Positions 26,932-36,637 of a stretch of DNA of 64,000 nt are shown piece by piece. The DNA lies in assembly GCF_000802155.2 (NCBI RefSeq), contig NZ_JQGJ02000001.1, positions 372,001 through 436,000 of the forward strand, written 5' to 3'. Below the pieces are notes generated by a model. The model ran no database searches. It worked only from the letters and a program-made list of their open reading frames with translations, and was not told where the DNA came from. The translations under genes were made by a program, and so were the position numbers. This stretch comes from Pseudomonas frederiksbergensis. Its GTDB lineage: Bacteria > Pseudomonadota > Gammaproteobacteria > Pseudomonadales > Pseudomonadaceae. The number at the start of each line of letters is the position of its first letter. Position 1 is the stretch's first letter.

Positions 26932-27945
26932 ATGAGCTACCGCACGCTAGGCCATTCCGGGTTGCAAGTCTCGACGTTGACCCTGGGCACCATGATGTTC
27001 GGCGAACAGACCAGCACCGAGGATTCGCTGCGGATCATCGACAAGGCCTGGGACCAGGGCATCAATTTCATCGACACCGCGGACGTCTACACCGGCGGTC
27101 GCTCCGAAGAAATCGTCGGCGAGGCGATTGCCAGTCGCCGCCACGAATGGGTGCTCGCCACCAAGGTCGGTTTCGGCCCGCCGGACGGCGTGCCCAACCG
27201 CAGCGGCCTGAGCCGCAAGCACCTGTTCAACGGCATCGAGGCCAGCCTGACGCGCCTGGGCACCGATTACCTGGACATCTATTACCTGCACCGCGAAGAC
27301 CACAACACGCCGCTGCATGTCACCGTGTCGGCCATCGGCGACCTGATTCGCCAGGGCAAGATCCGCTACTGGGGCCTGTCGAACTATCGCGGCTGGCGCA
27401 TCGCCGAGGTGATCCGCATTGCCGACAGCCTGGGCATCGACCGTCCGGTGATCAGCCAACCGCTGTACAACATCGTCAACCGCCAGGCGGAAACCGAGCA
27501 GATCACCGCTGCGCAGAACTACGGCCTCGGCGTGGTGCCGTTCAGCCCCCTGGCCCGAGGCGTGCTCAGTGGCAAGTACGCGCCGGACGTGGCACCGGAC
27601 GCCAACAGCCGTGCCGGACGCCAGGACAAGCGCATCCTGGAAACCGAATGGCGGGTCGAATCCCTGCGCATTGCCCAGCAGATCCTGCAATACACCCAGG
27701 ATCGGGGCGTGGGCATCGTCGAGTTCGCCATCGCCTGGGTGCTGAACAACAGCGCCGTGACCTCGGCCATCGTCGGGCCGCGCACCGAGGAACAATGGGA
27801 TGCGTACACCAAGGCGCAGGCGGTGAAAATCACCGCGCAAGATGAAGCGTTCATCGATTCGCTGGTCACGCCGGGGCATGCGTCGACGCCGGGCTTCAAC
27901 GATGTGAGTCACTTCGTGCCGGGGCGCGTGCCACGTACGTCGTAA
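26932..27945 (+). CDS. Aldo/keto reductase
   Basis: 337-residue NADPH-dependent aldo/keto reductase barrel. The catalytic tetrad residues are recognisable: D and Y in FIDTADVYTGG, K in VLATKVGFG and H in IYYLHREDHNT. The C-terminal cofactor-binding SAIVGPRTEEQ is present. Length is as usual for YajO/YghZ-like AKRs. It stands alone between the MFS gene and the RarD-like gene; the substrate is unknown. Confidence 0.9.
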   Translation: MSYRTLGHSGLQVSTLTLGTMMFGEQTSTEDSLRIIDKAWDQGINFIDTADVYTGGRSEEIVGEAIASRRHEWVLATKVGFGPPDGVPNRSGLSRKHLFNGIEASLTRLGTDYLDIYYLHREDHNTPLHVTVSAIGDLIRQGKIRYWGLSNYRGWRIAEVIRIADSLGIDRPVISQPLYNIVNRQAETEQITAAQNYGLGVVPFSPLARGVLSGKYAPDVAPDANSRAGRQDKRILETEWRVESLRIAQQILQYTQDRGVGIVEFAIAWVLNNSAVTSAIVGPRTEEQWDAYTKAQAVKITAQDEAFIDSLVTPGHASTPGFNDVSHFVPGRVPRTS

Positions 27946-28005
27946 CCTACACCGATTCCTGACAGAAACCATTGTGTTGAGCTGAATGTCCTCAAGAGAA
28001 TCACC

Positions 28006-28890
28006 TTGTCCAAAGGCATCGCTTTATCCGTCGCGGCATCCGTCCTGTTCGCCGTCATGTATTACTACACCTCGCTGCTCACGCCACTGACCGGCCTGGA
28101 GATTTTCGGTTGGCGCATGCTGTTGACGATGCCGTGCATGACCGCGTTCATGATGATCTCCCGCGAATGGAAACTGGTCTCGGACCTGGTCGCACGCCTG
28201 GTCGCCGCACCACGCCTGCTGCTCGGGGCGATCGTGTCATCGGCACTGATGGGCGCGCAGTTGTGGCTGTTCATGTGGGCACCGCTCAACGGCTACAGCC
28301 TGGACGTATCATTGGGGTACTTCCTGTTGCCGCTGTCGATGGTCCTGACCGGGCGCATCGTTTATGGCGAACGCCTGTCCCGCCTACAGAAAATCGCCGT
28401 GCTCTTCGCCACCCTCGGTGTGCTCAACGAGCTCTACCGGGTGGGCGGTCTTTCCTGGGCGACCTGGCTCGTGGTCATCGGCTACCCGATCTACTTCATC
28501 CTGCGTAAACGCCTGCGTACCGACAACCTGGGCGGCCTCTGGCTGGACATGACGTTGATGCTGCCATTGGCGCTCTGGTTCGTACAAAGCGGAGAACAGG
28601 GTTTCGGCGTTTTCAATCAACACCCCTGGCTGTCGCTGCTGATCCCGCTGCTCGGCGTCATCAGCGCCTCGGCACTGGTGGCCTATATCGTCGCCAGCCG
28701 CCTGCTGCCGTTCAGCCTCTTCGGATTGTTGAGCTACGTGGAGCCAGTATTGCTACTGGGTGTTGCACTGCTGCTGGGCGAAAGCATCCAGGCCGAAGAA
28801 TGGCTGACCTACATTCCCATCTGGCTGGCCGTGACTGTACTGGTGCTGGAAGGGTTCAAGCACCTGGTGCGGCAACGACGCATAGCCTGA
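28006..28890 (+). CDS. rarD: RarD-like EamA-family permease
   Basis: 294-residue inner-membrane protein of the drug/metabolite transporter superfamily, with about ten hydrophobic helices. The RarD signature is seen at LEIFGWRMLLTMPCM, SLGYFLLPLSMVLTGRIVYGERLS and GYPIYFILRKRLR. The start is TTG at 28006 with AAGAG seven bases upstream; no ATG in frame lies near the family N-terminus. Substrate unknown; the chloramphenicol-sensitivity name is historical. Confidence 0.87.
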   Translation: MSKGIALSVAASVLFAVMYYYTSLLTPLTGLEIFGWRMLLTMPCMTAFMMISREWKLVSDLVARLVAAPRLLLGAIVSSALMGAQLWLFMWAPLNGYSLDVSLGYFLLPLSMVLTGRIVYGERLSRLQKIAVLFATLGVLNELYRVGGLSWATWLVVIGYPIYFILRKRLRTDNLGGLWLDMTLMLPLALWFVQSGEQGFGVFNQHPWLSLLIPLLGVISASALVAYIVASRLLPFSLFGLLSYVEPVLLLGVALLLGESIQAEEWLTYIPIWLAVTVLVLEGFKHLVRQRRIA

Positions 28891-29007
28891 CGGGCCATTT
28901 GCATCAAGACACATTTCAGCTGAACCGCAGAGGCCGGCGCGGTTTACCATGCGCGCACGAATGTCAGGAGGACGTTCGACAGGACTTCACGATAAAGGGA
29001 ATTATCG

Positions 29008-32000
29008 ATGTCACTCTCTTCAGGAAAGGAATCCGCCCAGCACGAGGTGAAGCGGATGACCTCCGTACTGGTCACCGATCTCGCCTCGACCCGGGCTGCG
29101 ACGTCGGCCCAGCCTCGGCCCAGGTCTGCTCCCGTGTCATCGGAGCAGCTTCGGACGCTGGACAGGCGTCTTGGACCGGTAAAAATCGGTGAACTGAGGG
29201 TCAGCCGTGCCGAGCTTCATCGCATGGGTGCGCGGCTCGACGACTTTGGCACTGGGACTGAATCACCGCCCTTGTTGCAGCCGGACGGGGCGCTGGTCGA
29301 CACCCTCCAGTTCGACCCGCTTAAAGTCGAGCAGCACATCAAGGCCCAGCCTTCGGCCGATGCTCCGGATGCCACTTTGTTGCTCTACGAATTGGCGTCC
29401 GTTCGATCACCCGGCACGCCGCCGATTTTTGACACAGCGCCGGGCCACATCCCCAGTACGTCGATGATCCAGCTCGACAAACTGCTCAAGACACTGCGCG
29501 CCGCAGAAGCGAAAAAAACCCTGCCGGTTCCGCCTGGCATGCCGAAGTGGGTCAATAAGCTGAAGTCCAATAGCGTGATCACCGCCGGCCTGGGCATGCA
29601 AGCGTATGGAATCTATGGAGGCGTGCTAGGGATCCGTGACGGTCTGCAAAAAGGCAATTTTGCTGAAGCCGGGATCAGCGCTGGGGAAATTGGCGGCGAA
29701 GCGACGTCGATGTTCGTCGAGCGCGGGCTCACGCAAACCGGGAAAATGCTGGTTCAGAACAAGGAGATGCTGCGCCAGACGCTACGCAACGGCGACAAAG
29801 TGTTGAAGGGTTTCCTGGCCACCTCGCAAGGCGTATGGCTGATTCGCGGCGCGGGGCTGATGGCCGCCGTCCTCACGCTGCCTTTCGATATCTACCTGGC
29901 TATCAAAGCCTTGGACGCTGCGGTCCACACCACGGGCAAGCAGGCGATGGATCACTATGTCAACGCTGGCTTCAGCCTGGCGAGTGCCGGCCTCTCGGTG
30001 GCGATCGGCGTCGCAGCGCTGGCTGGCTTCAGTTCTGCCGGTCCACTGGGATTGCTCGCGTGCGCCACACTGATCCTGGGCGCCCGGATTTATGGTGCGG
30101 TTCGCCAAGTGGACGATATCGACGATTACATCGAACTCAGCGTCAATGAGCGCTGGCGCTCGGGCTGGTTTGCGTTCACGGGGCAGGATCTGGACGCCAG
30201 CGTACTGGAACGCTATCAGGTCGAACATACGCGAGCCAGCTATGCCAAGGCCTTGAAGGAACAAGCGCAGAAGCTGCTGGACGGGGAAATGAAATCCAGC
30301 ATAGGCGCCATCGTCAGTGGCCGATTCGACGTCGAGATGCAACCGGTCAAGCATTGGAAATTCTATTGGAAAGACGGCGAGGAACCCTATCAGGCGATCA
30401 ATACGCCCACCGTGGTGGACAGCGGCGATGTGATCTACGCCGCCAATGGCTTGGATAAAGTGCCTGGGCTCAGCGTCGGCGAACCGGGGAAAAACAAAGG
30501 CATTTACTGGCAACTGGGAGGCGGTGACGACCAGGTCTTCGGCGTGCAGGACAAATCCAATTATTTCAGTTTCACCACCGGTAAAAAGAACCTGACGGGG
30601 GGCGGTGAAAACGACGCGTTTATCTTCCAGGTCAACGAAACCCTCAAGGCACCCACCACGGCCGCCATGAATGCGTTACATGGCGGCGCCGGTATAGACA
30701 CGGTGTCCTTGCAGGGACAGGTCGCGCCGTTGAACACCTTGACCTACATCGGTCACGAGGTCGATCTGCGCCAGGGAATTTCCCTTTTGAAGTCCCTCGA
30801 CGACACCGCGCCGGTCTACTACGCAACGATGACCGATATCGAAAACGTCGAGACAGTGCCCGGCGGTTGCAGTCGGGTCCTGGGCAGCCGGGAGGCCAAC
30901 ACGATCACGCTCAACGGCGCCGATGACACCGCCACCGGTCGACAGGGCGACGATGTGTTTCGCCTTATGGGCAACAACAGCCGAGTCGATGGCGGCCAGG
31001 GCAAGGATCGCTATTTCGTGGCGCTCAATGGCGGCGAAGTGGTCATCCGCGAAGATGGCCTGGAACTGAGCGTCATCGAGCTGGATTGTCCCATGGAAGC
31101 GATTGCGCACTGGCAGGTCCAAGGCACGTCGCTGAACGTAACGATGCTTCGCGGTGCCGACGGCTACGACATGCCCCGGCAAGTCAGCATCATCGATGTC
31201 TATAAGTCGGTTGATGCTCACCGCGAGCTACGCAATGACGCTGTGTTATTCATCACGCGGGACGGTTTTACCCTCAAGCCGGATCTGCCAGGCAAGCTGG
31301 AATCGATCCACGATCACGCAATCGAAGTGGTTGTGCTGGAACACGGCGTATCGCCAACCGCTGCAACCCTCTTCAATGGCGGCGCCGGGGTTCTACCACA
31401 CTCCCCCCTCGCGAATTTTTTCATCCCAAGGGGATGTAACGATCCGGTTTTCGAGATCCAGGAACAGCAGGATAAAACCACCACCACGCTGTACCTGGAC
31501 TATGACAGCGCTGAGCTCCGGAGCGTGCGCGCCCAGTATCACGTAACCCGTCGGGACATCGGTCAGTTCAGCTACCTGACCTACAGCGACATGAGCCTGA
31601 CGTTGCAGTTCGTGGGCCACACTCGGTTAACCCTGAAGCATTGGTTAAAGAACGGCGCAGGTGCGCCAACGAACGTAGCGGGCGTGCTCATGTCTGCCGG
31701 CGTGACACTGGTGCATTCAATCATCCTGGTGATGCGCGATGGCATTTCCTACAGGGTTCGCGAACCGCAGATGTCCTATCTCGATGACCATCGGCAACCC
31801 GGCAAACGATGGGTCGACGGGCGCCATGCCCTACGCGAGCGAAATGGCCATTATCTTTTCCACCGCTGCGCGGACGAAGTCATACGGTTAGCCGGTAAAC
31901 CACAGAAAATCACAGTGCCGGAACGCCGACACAAAGGCATCTATGTGCTGGAAGGCAATGCCAGCGCCTACGAAATTCACCCCAGCCCCGGGGCAACTCT

Positions 32001-32478
32001 GCGCCTGTCCACGACGGGTGAGACTCAGTCGTCAGCCTGGACTGTGTACACCGACACGTTATCCCACGACTTGGACTACGCCGATCTGCGTGTTGGCGAA
32101 AGCTCGATTGTGATTGGCGATGTGCTGCTGCTCTTCGAACAGGCCCACGCCCCTGGCCAACCCAAGGAGAGCGTGCAGGTAGTGCTCCGATCCGGTAATC
32201 GCTATCTGATTGACTTCGATGGGGCAAAGGCAAGGCTGCTGAGCATGGATATTCGGCGCCCCACCCTGATCCCGCACATTCTGCGGGAGATCCAGGCACA
32301 CCAGGCGGATGATCGCCTGGCAACCACCTTCCTGAGCATCGAAGGCATTCGCCTCCTCGACGATACGCCCGGAGCGATCTTCTACGACACCCTGGAACAA
32401 CGGTGGATAGTCGACGGTGACGACACCCGTCAGGTGCTCAGCTCGGATCTGACCATCGCCCCGGCTCGGGGTCATTGA
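29008..32478 (+). CDS. Large toxin-like protein with pore-like region and RTX-like repeats
   Basis: 1156 residues; no signal peptide. Residues 1-180 are polar and probably flexible. About 190-385 is Gly/Ala-rich and hydrophobic with several potential membrane helices (ITAGLGMQAYGIYGG, GLLACATLILGARIYGAV), resembling the translocation region of Mcf/FitD and TcdA/TcdB-type toxins. About 500-670 holds irregular RTX-like Gly/Asp repeats (GGGDDQVFG, GGAGIDTVSL, GRQGDDVFRL, GGQGKDRYFV). The remaining 480 residues are beta-rich and unrecognised. There is no obvious enzymatic domain. It precedes the 969-residue effector-like gene by 92 bp on the same strand. The toxin assignment is by eye and should be treated as a hypothesis; a self-standing adhesin or structural protein is possible. 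Confidence 0.6.
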   Translation: MSLSSGKESAQHEVKRMTSVLVTDLASTRAATSAQPRPRSAPVSSEQLRTLDRRLGPVKIGELRVSRAELHRMGARLDDFGTGTESPPLLQPDGALVDTLQFDPLKVEQHIKAQPSADAPDATLLLYELASVRSPGTPPIFDTAPGHIPSTSMIQLDKLLKTLRAAEAKKTLPVPPGMPKWVNKLKSNSVITAGLGMQAYGIYGGVLGIRDGLQKGNFAEAGISAGEIGGEATSMFVERGLTQTGKMLVQNKEMLRQTLRNGDKVLKGFLATSQGVWLIRGAGLMAAVLTLPFDIYLAIKALDAAVHTTGKQAMDHYVNAGFSLASAGLSVAIGVAALAGFSSAGPLGLLACATLILGARIYGAVRQVDDIDDYIELSVNERWRSGWFAFTGQDLDASVLERYQVEHTRASYAKALKEQAQKLLDGEMKSSIGAIVSGRFDVEMQPVKHWKFYWKDGEEPYQAINTPTVVDSGDVIYAANGLDKVPGLSVGEPGKNKGIYWQLGGGDDQVFGVQDKSNYFSFTTGKKNLTGGGENDAFIFQVNETLKAPTTAAMNALHGGAGIDTVSLQGQVAPLNTLTYIGHEVDLRQGISLLKSLDDTAPVYYATMTDIENVETVPGGCSRVLGSREANTITLNGADDTATGRQGDDVFRLMGNNSRVDGGQGKDRYFVALNGGEVVIREDGLELSVIELDCPMEAIAHWQVQGTSLNVTMLRGADGYDMPRQVSIIDVYKSVDAHRELRNDAVLFITRDGFTLKPDLPGKLESIHDHAIEVVVLEHGVSPTAATLFNGGAGVLPHSPLANFFIPRGCNDPVFEIQEQQDKTTTTLYLDYDSAELRSVRAQYHVTRRDIGQFSYLTYSDMSLTLQFVGHTRLTLKHWLKNGAGAPTNVAGVLMSAGVTLVHSIILVMRDGISYRVREPQMSYLDDHRQPGKRWVDGRHALRERNGHYLFHRCADEVIRLAGKPQKITVPERRHKGIYVLEGNASAYEIHPSPGATLRLSTTGETQSSAWTVYTDTLSHDLDYADLRVGESSIVIGDVLLLFEQAHAPGQPKESVQVVLRSGNRYLIDFDGAKARLLSMDIRRPTLIPHILREIQAHQADDRLATTFLSIEGIRLLDDTPGAIFYDTLEQRWIVDGDDTRQVLSSDLTIAPARGH

Positions 32479-32570
32479 AAGAAACCCGCCGGTAACACCT
32501 TCTGAAAAAACAGCCGCAGCGTCTCCAGGACGCTTGCGGCGTTCATTACCGTGTATCAAGGACGAACAAA

Positions 32571-35480
32571 ATGGCTCCAAAAAAACCCATCCGCCCAAGG
32601 GAAACGGGCACACCAAGACCCGATGCTGACATCAGCCTGCCGACGACTCCGCGTCTTCCCGAGTCCGGAAGGTTGCCCAACGCTGCGGACATCTCGCGCC
32701 CATCCACGTCGCCATCGGAACCGGGCAGCCCTGCCGCCCGCCCTCCCGAGAACACGCAACAACCCACAGTCTCAGTCACCGACACTTCAACCAGCACGCC
32801 CATGATTGCGCGTGCGTTGGAACAATCGTTGGCCAGCTACGCAGTCGATCCGCCCTACGGATTGTCGCTACCTGGCGGCAACGGGATAAGAATCGAGGGC
32901 GTTGCAATGTACGTCGACCTGGAGGGTGGCAAGGTCGCCAGCGTGGCCTACGACCCGGTCTTGGGCGCGTATTGCGCGAGGAGCCCGAAAGACTCGCAGC
33001 CCTCCGGTCCTGCGCTCTACAGGCCCGAAGGCGAAATGTACTGGCGCGAAAACACCTTCGCCACGAGACTGCGTCCGTATCAATTGTCCTCCGAACACCG
33101 AGCCAGTTTCGACCGGCGAAGCGAGGCACTGATCAGCACCGATATTCGTTCCAGCGAGGCGACGTTGAGGCCTCTCTACTCAGCCCAACTGACGAAGTTG
33201 AGCAACGACGCCGAGGTGTTCTACGGTGCCGTCACGCCACCGCCTCGCCCTCTCATTCCTCTCCTGGCCGGCGTAGCCACTCTTCCGAGGCTTGTCGAGA
33301 CGGTTCTGGCAGCGTCCCAAGGCGTGATACTGACCGAAAATTACGTCAGCACCAGTAGCAAGATGCAATTGATGGACAACATGTCGGCACTGGCCGCAAG
33401 CGGGGTCACCACGCTGTACCTGGATCGCTTGAGAATCGACATCGATCAGATCGCCCTGGATCATTTGTTCAGGACCGGCGAAGTGAGCAACAGCCTGGGG
33501 CAACGTCTGAAACACCTGGATGTCAATGTCGATGCTGCGTATCCAACCCCCTACACCTATGAAGGTTTGATCATCGCGGCGCAAGAAAATGGCATACGCC
33601 TCAGGGGCCTGGATTGTGCAGCCAGGTATCGGCAGGCACTGCTCGGTGGCGAATATCACGGCCATTCCACGTATCACGCCAACCAAGTCATCATGGCCGA
33701 TCGGCTCAGTCACCCCGGGGGCAAATGGATCGCGTTGATAGATGCTCCCTTGGAGCGTCAACTGAACTCGCCCGCCTATGAGCGGCAGCATGTTGGATGG
33801 GGGGTAAACATACGCAGCAATCGTCCCGACCTGGCACAACTTCAGGGCGTCCTGAGTATTCGTATCGAGGATATCCCGGGGGGCCCCGCGATTCGCATAA
33901 CGCAGGAGTCGCCGCTCTCTACCGCAGAGCTGAGCCTGGAGGTAGGTGGGCAAGGACTGAGGCCCTATGAATTATCCAGGCGATACCGAAATGACTTTGA
34001 AACGATCATCCGACGCCCACAGCTCCCTGCAGATCCCTTTGGCATCCATCAGCAAGTCCACTTTGCCGAGAACCTGGATCGCAGGCGCGCACGCCGGGAA
34101 CACAGTCGACGCGAATGGGATATTGTCGACGCCAGCCAACGGTTCTTCGATCGTCATCCATTACCTCCCAGGCCCCCTGCACCAACACTCCCGCCCTACA
34201 GTCCGGTCTCCGATATTGTCGAGAGTGTCTATCGCCAGTCCAACGGGTTGGTATTGGGAGCCGCCTATAACGCTATCGGCGCAAGAATGCTGCTGATCGA
34301 CAATCTGCCGGCGCTGGCGAGACAACAGGTGAAGACGCTTTACCTGGAGAACTTGGTGACCGAGTACGATCAACCGCTGCTGACGTCGTTCGCCTCCAGC
34401 GGGGTAATGTCCGAGAAGTTGCGGGCTAACCTTCGTCGCCAGGATGAGCTTCAAGGCGTGGATCCGCTAAGTACCCATGCCTTGGAGAACCTGGTAACCA
34501 TCGCCCGCCAGCATGGCATCAGGGTGCGCGCGCTCGACACGTCAGCCAGCTATCAGGATGACCTCAGGGTGTATTTCCCGCTGCGCCCGAACCGTTTCAA
34601 ATTCATTGCCCATACCATCATCGAGGGTGTTCAGGTTCAGCAGGGTGCCCATAAATGGGTGGCCCTGGTTGGCAGCGAGCACGCCAATACCGTTCGAAAC
34701 GTTCCGGGACTTGCAGAACTGGAAGGGGTCATCGGGATTCGCGTAGTCGATGTTGGCGGCCAACCTGACCGGGTAATGCCCGATGCCGGTGAAATCATTT
34801 CGAATCGCTTGCCTATCCTGCAGCAAGCCGCAACCACTCATCTTGTCCCGCCCTCCCACCAATTCGTGAAATCGGATTTGCTGTTGGAGGTCAATGTCAG
34901 CACCCAAGCGATACAACGACCGATCGCCAGTCCCGGCAATCTGCTGCATCGGCCCAAGGAATTCCTGATTGAACGGTCGGCGGGAGGCTTTGTGCTTTAC
35001 GTTAGGCTCGATGGCACTGAGGCGAAAAGAATCCCGGTGCAAATGGACAACGACAAGTTTTTTATCAGAGCCCCGTTCAGCTCGCTGGAGATGGTGCATG
35101 CGGTGCGGTTCAACAGCCTCGATAGGCTTGTGTGGGCACTGCAAAGCAGTGGCATGAGGCAAGTGCCCGGGACCACGGCCATCCCCGCTTCGCCTCATCG
35201 CCTCGTCGATCAATTCCCACTGCTGACCCGGCCCGGACAGTACATCGTCAGTTATCGGCCCCAGGGAATCGAGCTCTACCACAGATCCAAGGACGGCGAA
35301 GTAAAACGAACAAAGGTCAATGAGATAGAGGACAAGCTGTATATCAACAACCAGAGCTGGGGCATGAGCATCGAGAATAAGTTCAAGAACATGGCGGAGC
35401 TGACGGCTCATTTGGAGCGCAGGTTTAACATGACTCTTGTGCAGACGTTTGATATGGGCGTGCCTCAACTCCCCTTGTAA
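32571..35480 (+). CDS. Effector-like protein with two tandem TIKI/EreA-like domains and SH2-like C-terminal repeats
   Basis: 969 residues. Residues 1-75 are Pro/Ser/Thr-rich. Two related domains follow at about 251-445 and 559-755: each has a GVxLxxxY segment, a (M/L)DNxxAL...TLYL(D/E)xL helix/strand, a GIRxRxLDxxAxY strand, KW(I/V)ALI/V and a GVxxIR(I/V)xD end. They resemble EreA/ChaN/TIKI-type domains in membrane-targeted Pseudomonas and Pasteurella effectors. Copy 1 keeps an acidic residue (E256) but not the later His; copy 2 lacks that Glu but keeps GSEHANT (H704). Residues about 794-858 and 889-950 are two repeats sharing [FY][LI][IV]..R and F.[SN][LM]..L patterns like SH2 domains. No signal peptide. 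It follows the pore/RTX-like gene, and a strong terminator follows it. Confidence 0.6.
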   Translation: MAPKKPIRPRETGTPRPDADISLPTTPRLPESGRLPNAADISRPSTSPSEPGSPAARPPENTQQPTVSVTDTSTSTPMIARALEQSLASYAVDPPYGLSLPGGNGIRIEGVAMYVDLEGGKVASVAYDPVLGAYCARSPKDSQPSGPALYRPEGEMYWRENTFATRLRPYQLSSEHRASFDRRSEALISTDIRSSEATLRPLYSAQLTKLSNDAEVFYGAVTPPPRPLIPLLAGVATLPRLVETVLAASQGVILTENYVSTSSKMQLMDNMSALAASGVTTLYLDRLRIDIDQIALDHLFRTGEVSNSLGQRLKHLDVNVDAAYPTPYTYEGLIIAAQENGIRLRGLDCAARYRQALLGGEYHGHSTYHANQVIMADRLSHPGGKWIALIDAPLERQLNSPAYERQHVGWGVNIRSNRPDLAQLQGVLSIRIEDIPGGPAIRITQESPLSTAELSLEVGGQGLRPYELSRRYRNDFETIIRRPQLPADPFGIHQQVHFAENLDRRRARREHSRREWDIVDASQRFFDRHPLPPRPPAPTLPPYSPVSDIVESVYRQSNGLVLGAAYNAIGARMLLIDNLPALARQQVKTLYLENLVTEYDQPLLTSFASSGVMSEKLRANLRRQDELQGVDPLSTHALENLVTIARQHGIRVRALDTSASYQDDLRVYFPLRPNRFKFIAHTIIEGVQVQQGAHKWVALVGSEHANTVRNVPGLAELEGVIGIRVVDVGGQPDRVMPDAGEIISNRLPILQQAATTHLVPPSHQFVKSDLLLEVNVSTQAIQRPIASPGNLLHRPKEFLIERSAGGFVLYVRLDGTEAKRIPVQMDNDKFFIRAPFSSLEMVHAVRFNSLDRLVWALQSSGMRQVPGTTAIPASPHRLVDQFPLLTRPGQYIVSYRPQGIELYHRSKDGEVKRTKVNEIEDKLYINNQSWGMSIENKFKNMAELTAHLERRFNMTLVQTFDMGVPQLPL

Positions 35481-35510
35481 GCGTGCAGTAGCAGCGTCAA
35501 CCAGAACATG

Positions 35511-35549
35511 AAAAAGCCCGCCTGGCATCGCTGCCGGGCGGGCTTTTTT
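35511..35549. terminator. Bidirectional rho-independent terminator
   Basis: AAAAAGCCCGCC...GGGCGGGCTTTTTT hairpin between the converging effector-like gene and hpd. It has an A-tract on one side and a T-tract on the other, so it can serve both. Confidence 0.9.
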
Positions 35550-35560
35550 AGCTTTAGGGT

Positions 35561-36637
35561 TTACTCGGTCGCGAGCACACCACGACGTACCTGATCACGC
35601 TCGATCGACTCGAACAGTGCCTTGAAGTTGCCTTCGCCGAAACCATCGTCGCCCTTGCGCTGGATGAATTCGAAGAACACCGGGCCCATCAAGGTTTCCG
35701 AGAAGATTTGCAGCAGCAGGCGCTTGTCGCCTTGCTCGGACGCACCGTCCAGCAGAATGCCCCGCGATTGCAATTCACCCACCGGTTCACCGTGGTTCGG
35801 CAGGCGGCCTTCGAGCATCTCGTAGTAGGTGTCCGGTGGCGCGGTCATGAAGCGCATGCCGATTTTCTTCAACTGGTCCCAGGTCTTGATCAGGTCGTCG
35901 GTGAGGAACGCCACGTGCTGGATGCCTTCGCCGTTGAACTGCATCAGGAACTCTTCGATCTGCCCGGCGCCCTTGGACGATTCTTCGTTCAACGGGATGC
36001 GGATCATGCCATCCGGAGCGGTCATCGCCTTGGACGTCAGGCCGGTGTATTCGCCCTTGATGTCGAAGTAGCGAATTTCACGGAAGTTGAACAGCTTCTC
36101 GTAGAAATTCGCCCAGTAGGCCATGCGCCCGCGATACACGTTGTGGGTCAAGTGATCGATAATCTTCAGGCCCGCGCCCGCCGGATTGCGGTCGATGCCT
36201 TCAAGGAACACGAAGTCGATGTCGTAGATCGAACTGCCTTCGCCGAAACGGTCGATCAGGTACAGCGGCGCACCGCCGATGCCCTTGATCGCCGGCAGGT
36301 TCAGCTCCATAGGGCCGGTCTCGATGTGGATCGGCTGGGCGCCGAGTTCCAGGGCGCGCTTGTAGGCTTTTTGCGAGTCCTTGACCCGGAACGCCATGCC
36401 GCACACCGACGGGCCGTGCTCGGCGGCGAAGTAGGACGCCACGCTATGGGGTTCATTGTTGAGGATCAGGTTGATCGCGCCCTGGCGATACAGGTGCACG
36501 TCCTTGGAGCGGTGGGTGGCCACTTTGGTGAAGCCCATGATCTCGAAGATCGGCTCCAGGGTATTGGGCGTAGGGGACGCGAATTCGATGAATTCAAAGC
36601 CCATCAGGCCCATCGGGTTTTCGTATAGATCTGCCAT
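35561..36637 (-). CDS. hpd: 4-hydroxyphenylpyruvate dioxygenase
   Basis: 358-residue Fe(II) enzyme that turns 4-hydroxyphenylpyruvate into homogentisate in tyrosine breakdown. Two vicinal-oxygen-chelate halves are present; iron ligands lie in [15 protein letters not shown] and [18 protein letters not shown]. Length matches pseudomonad Hpd. The ATG at 36637 follows GAGGCGCC. It is transcribed alone; the 250 bp upstream contain no other gene and no operator that I recognise. Confidence 0.97.
   Translation of the reverse strand: MADLYENPMGLMGFEFIEFASPTPNTLEPIFEIMGFTKVATHRSKDVHLYRQGAINLILNNEPHSVASYFAAEHGPSVCGMAFRVKDSQKAYKRALELGAQPIHIETGPMELNLPAIKGIGGAPLYLIDRFGEGSSIYDIDFVFLEGIDRNPAGAGLKIIDHLTHNVYRGRMAYWANFYEKLFNFREIRYFDIKGEYTGLTSKAMTAPDGMIRIPLNEESSKGAGQIEEFLMQFNGEGIQHVAFLTDDLIKTWDQLKKIGMRFMTAPPDTYYEMLEGRLPNHGEPVGELQSRGILLDGASEQGDKRLLLQIFSETLMGPVFFEFIQRKGDDGFGEGNFKALFESIERDQVRRGVLATE

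Noticed and set aside
35561..36637. hpd as part of the toxin locus
   Set aside because: It is a convergent, complete core tyrosine-catabolism gene separated by a strong bidirectional terminator.
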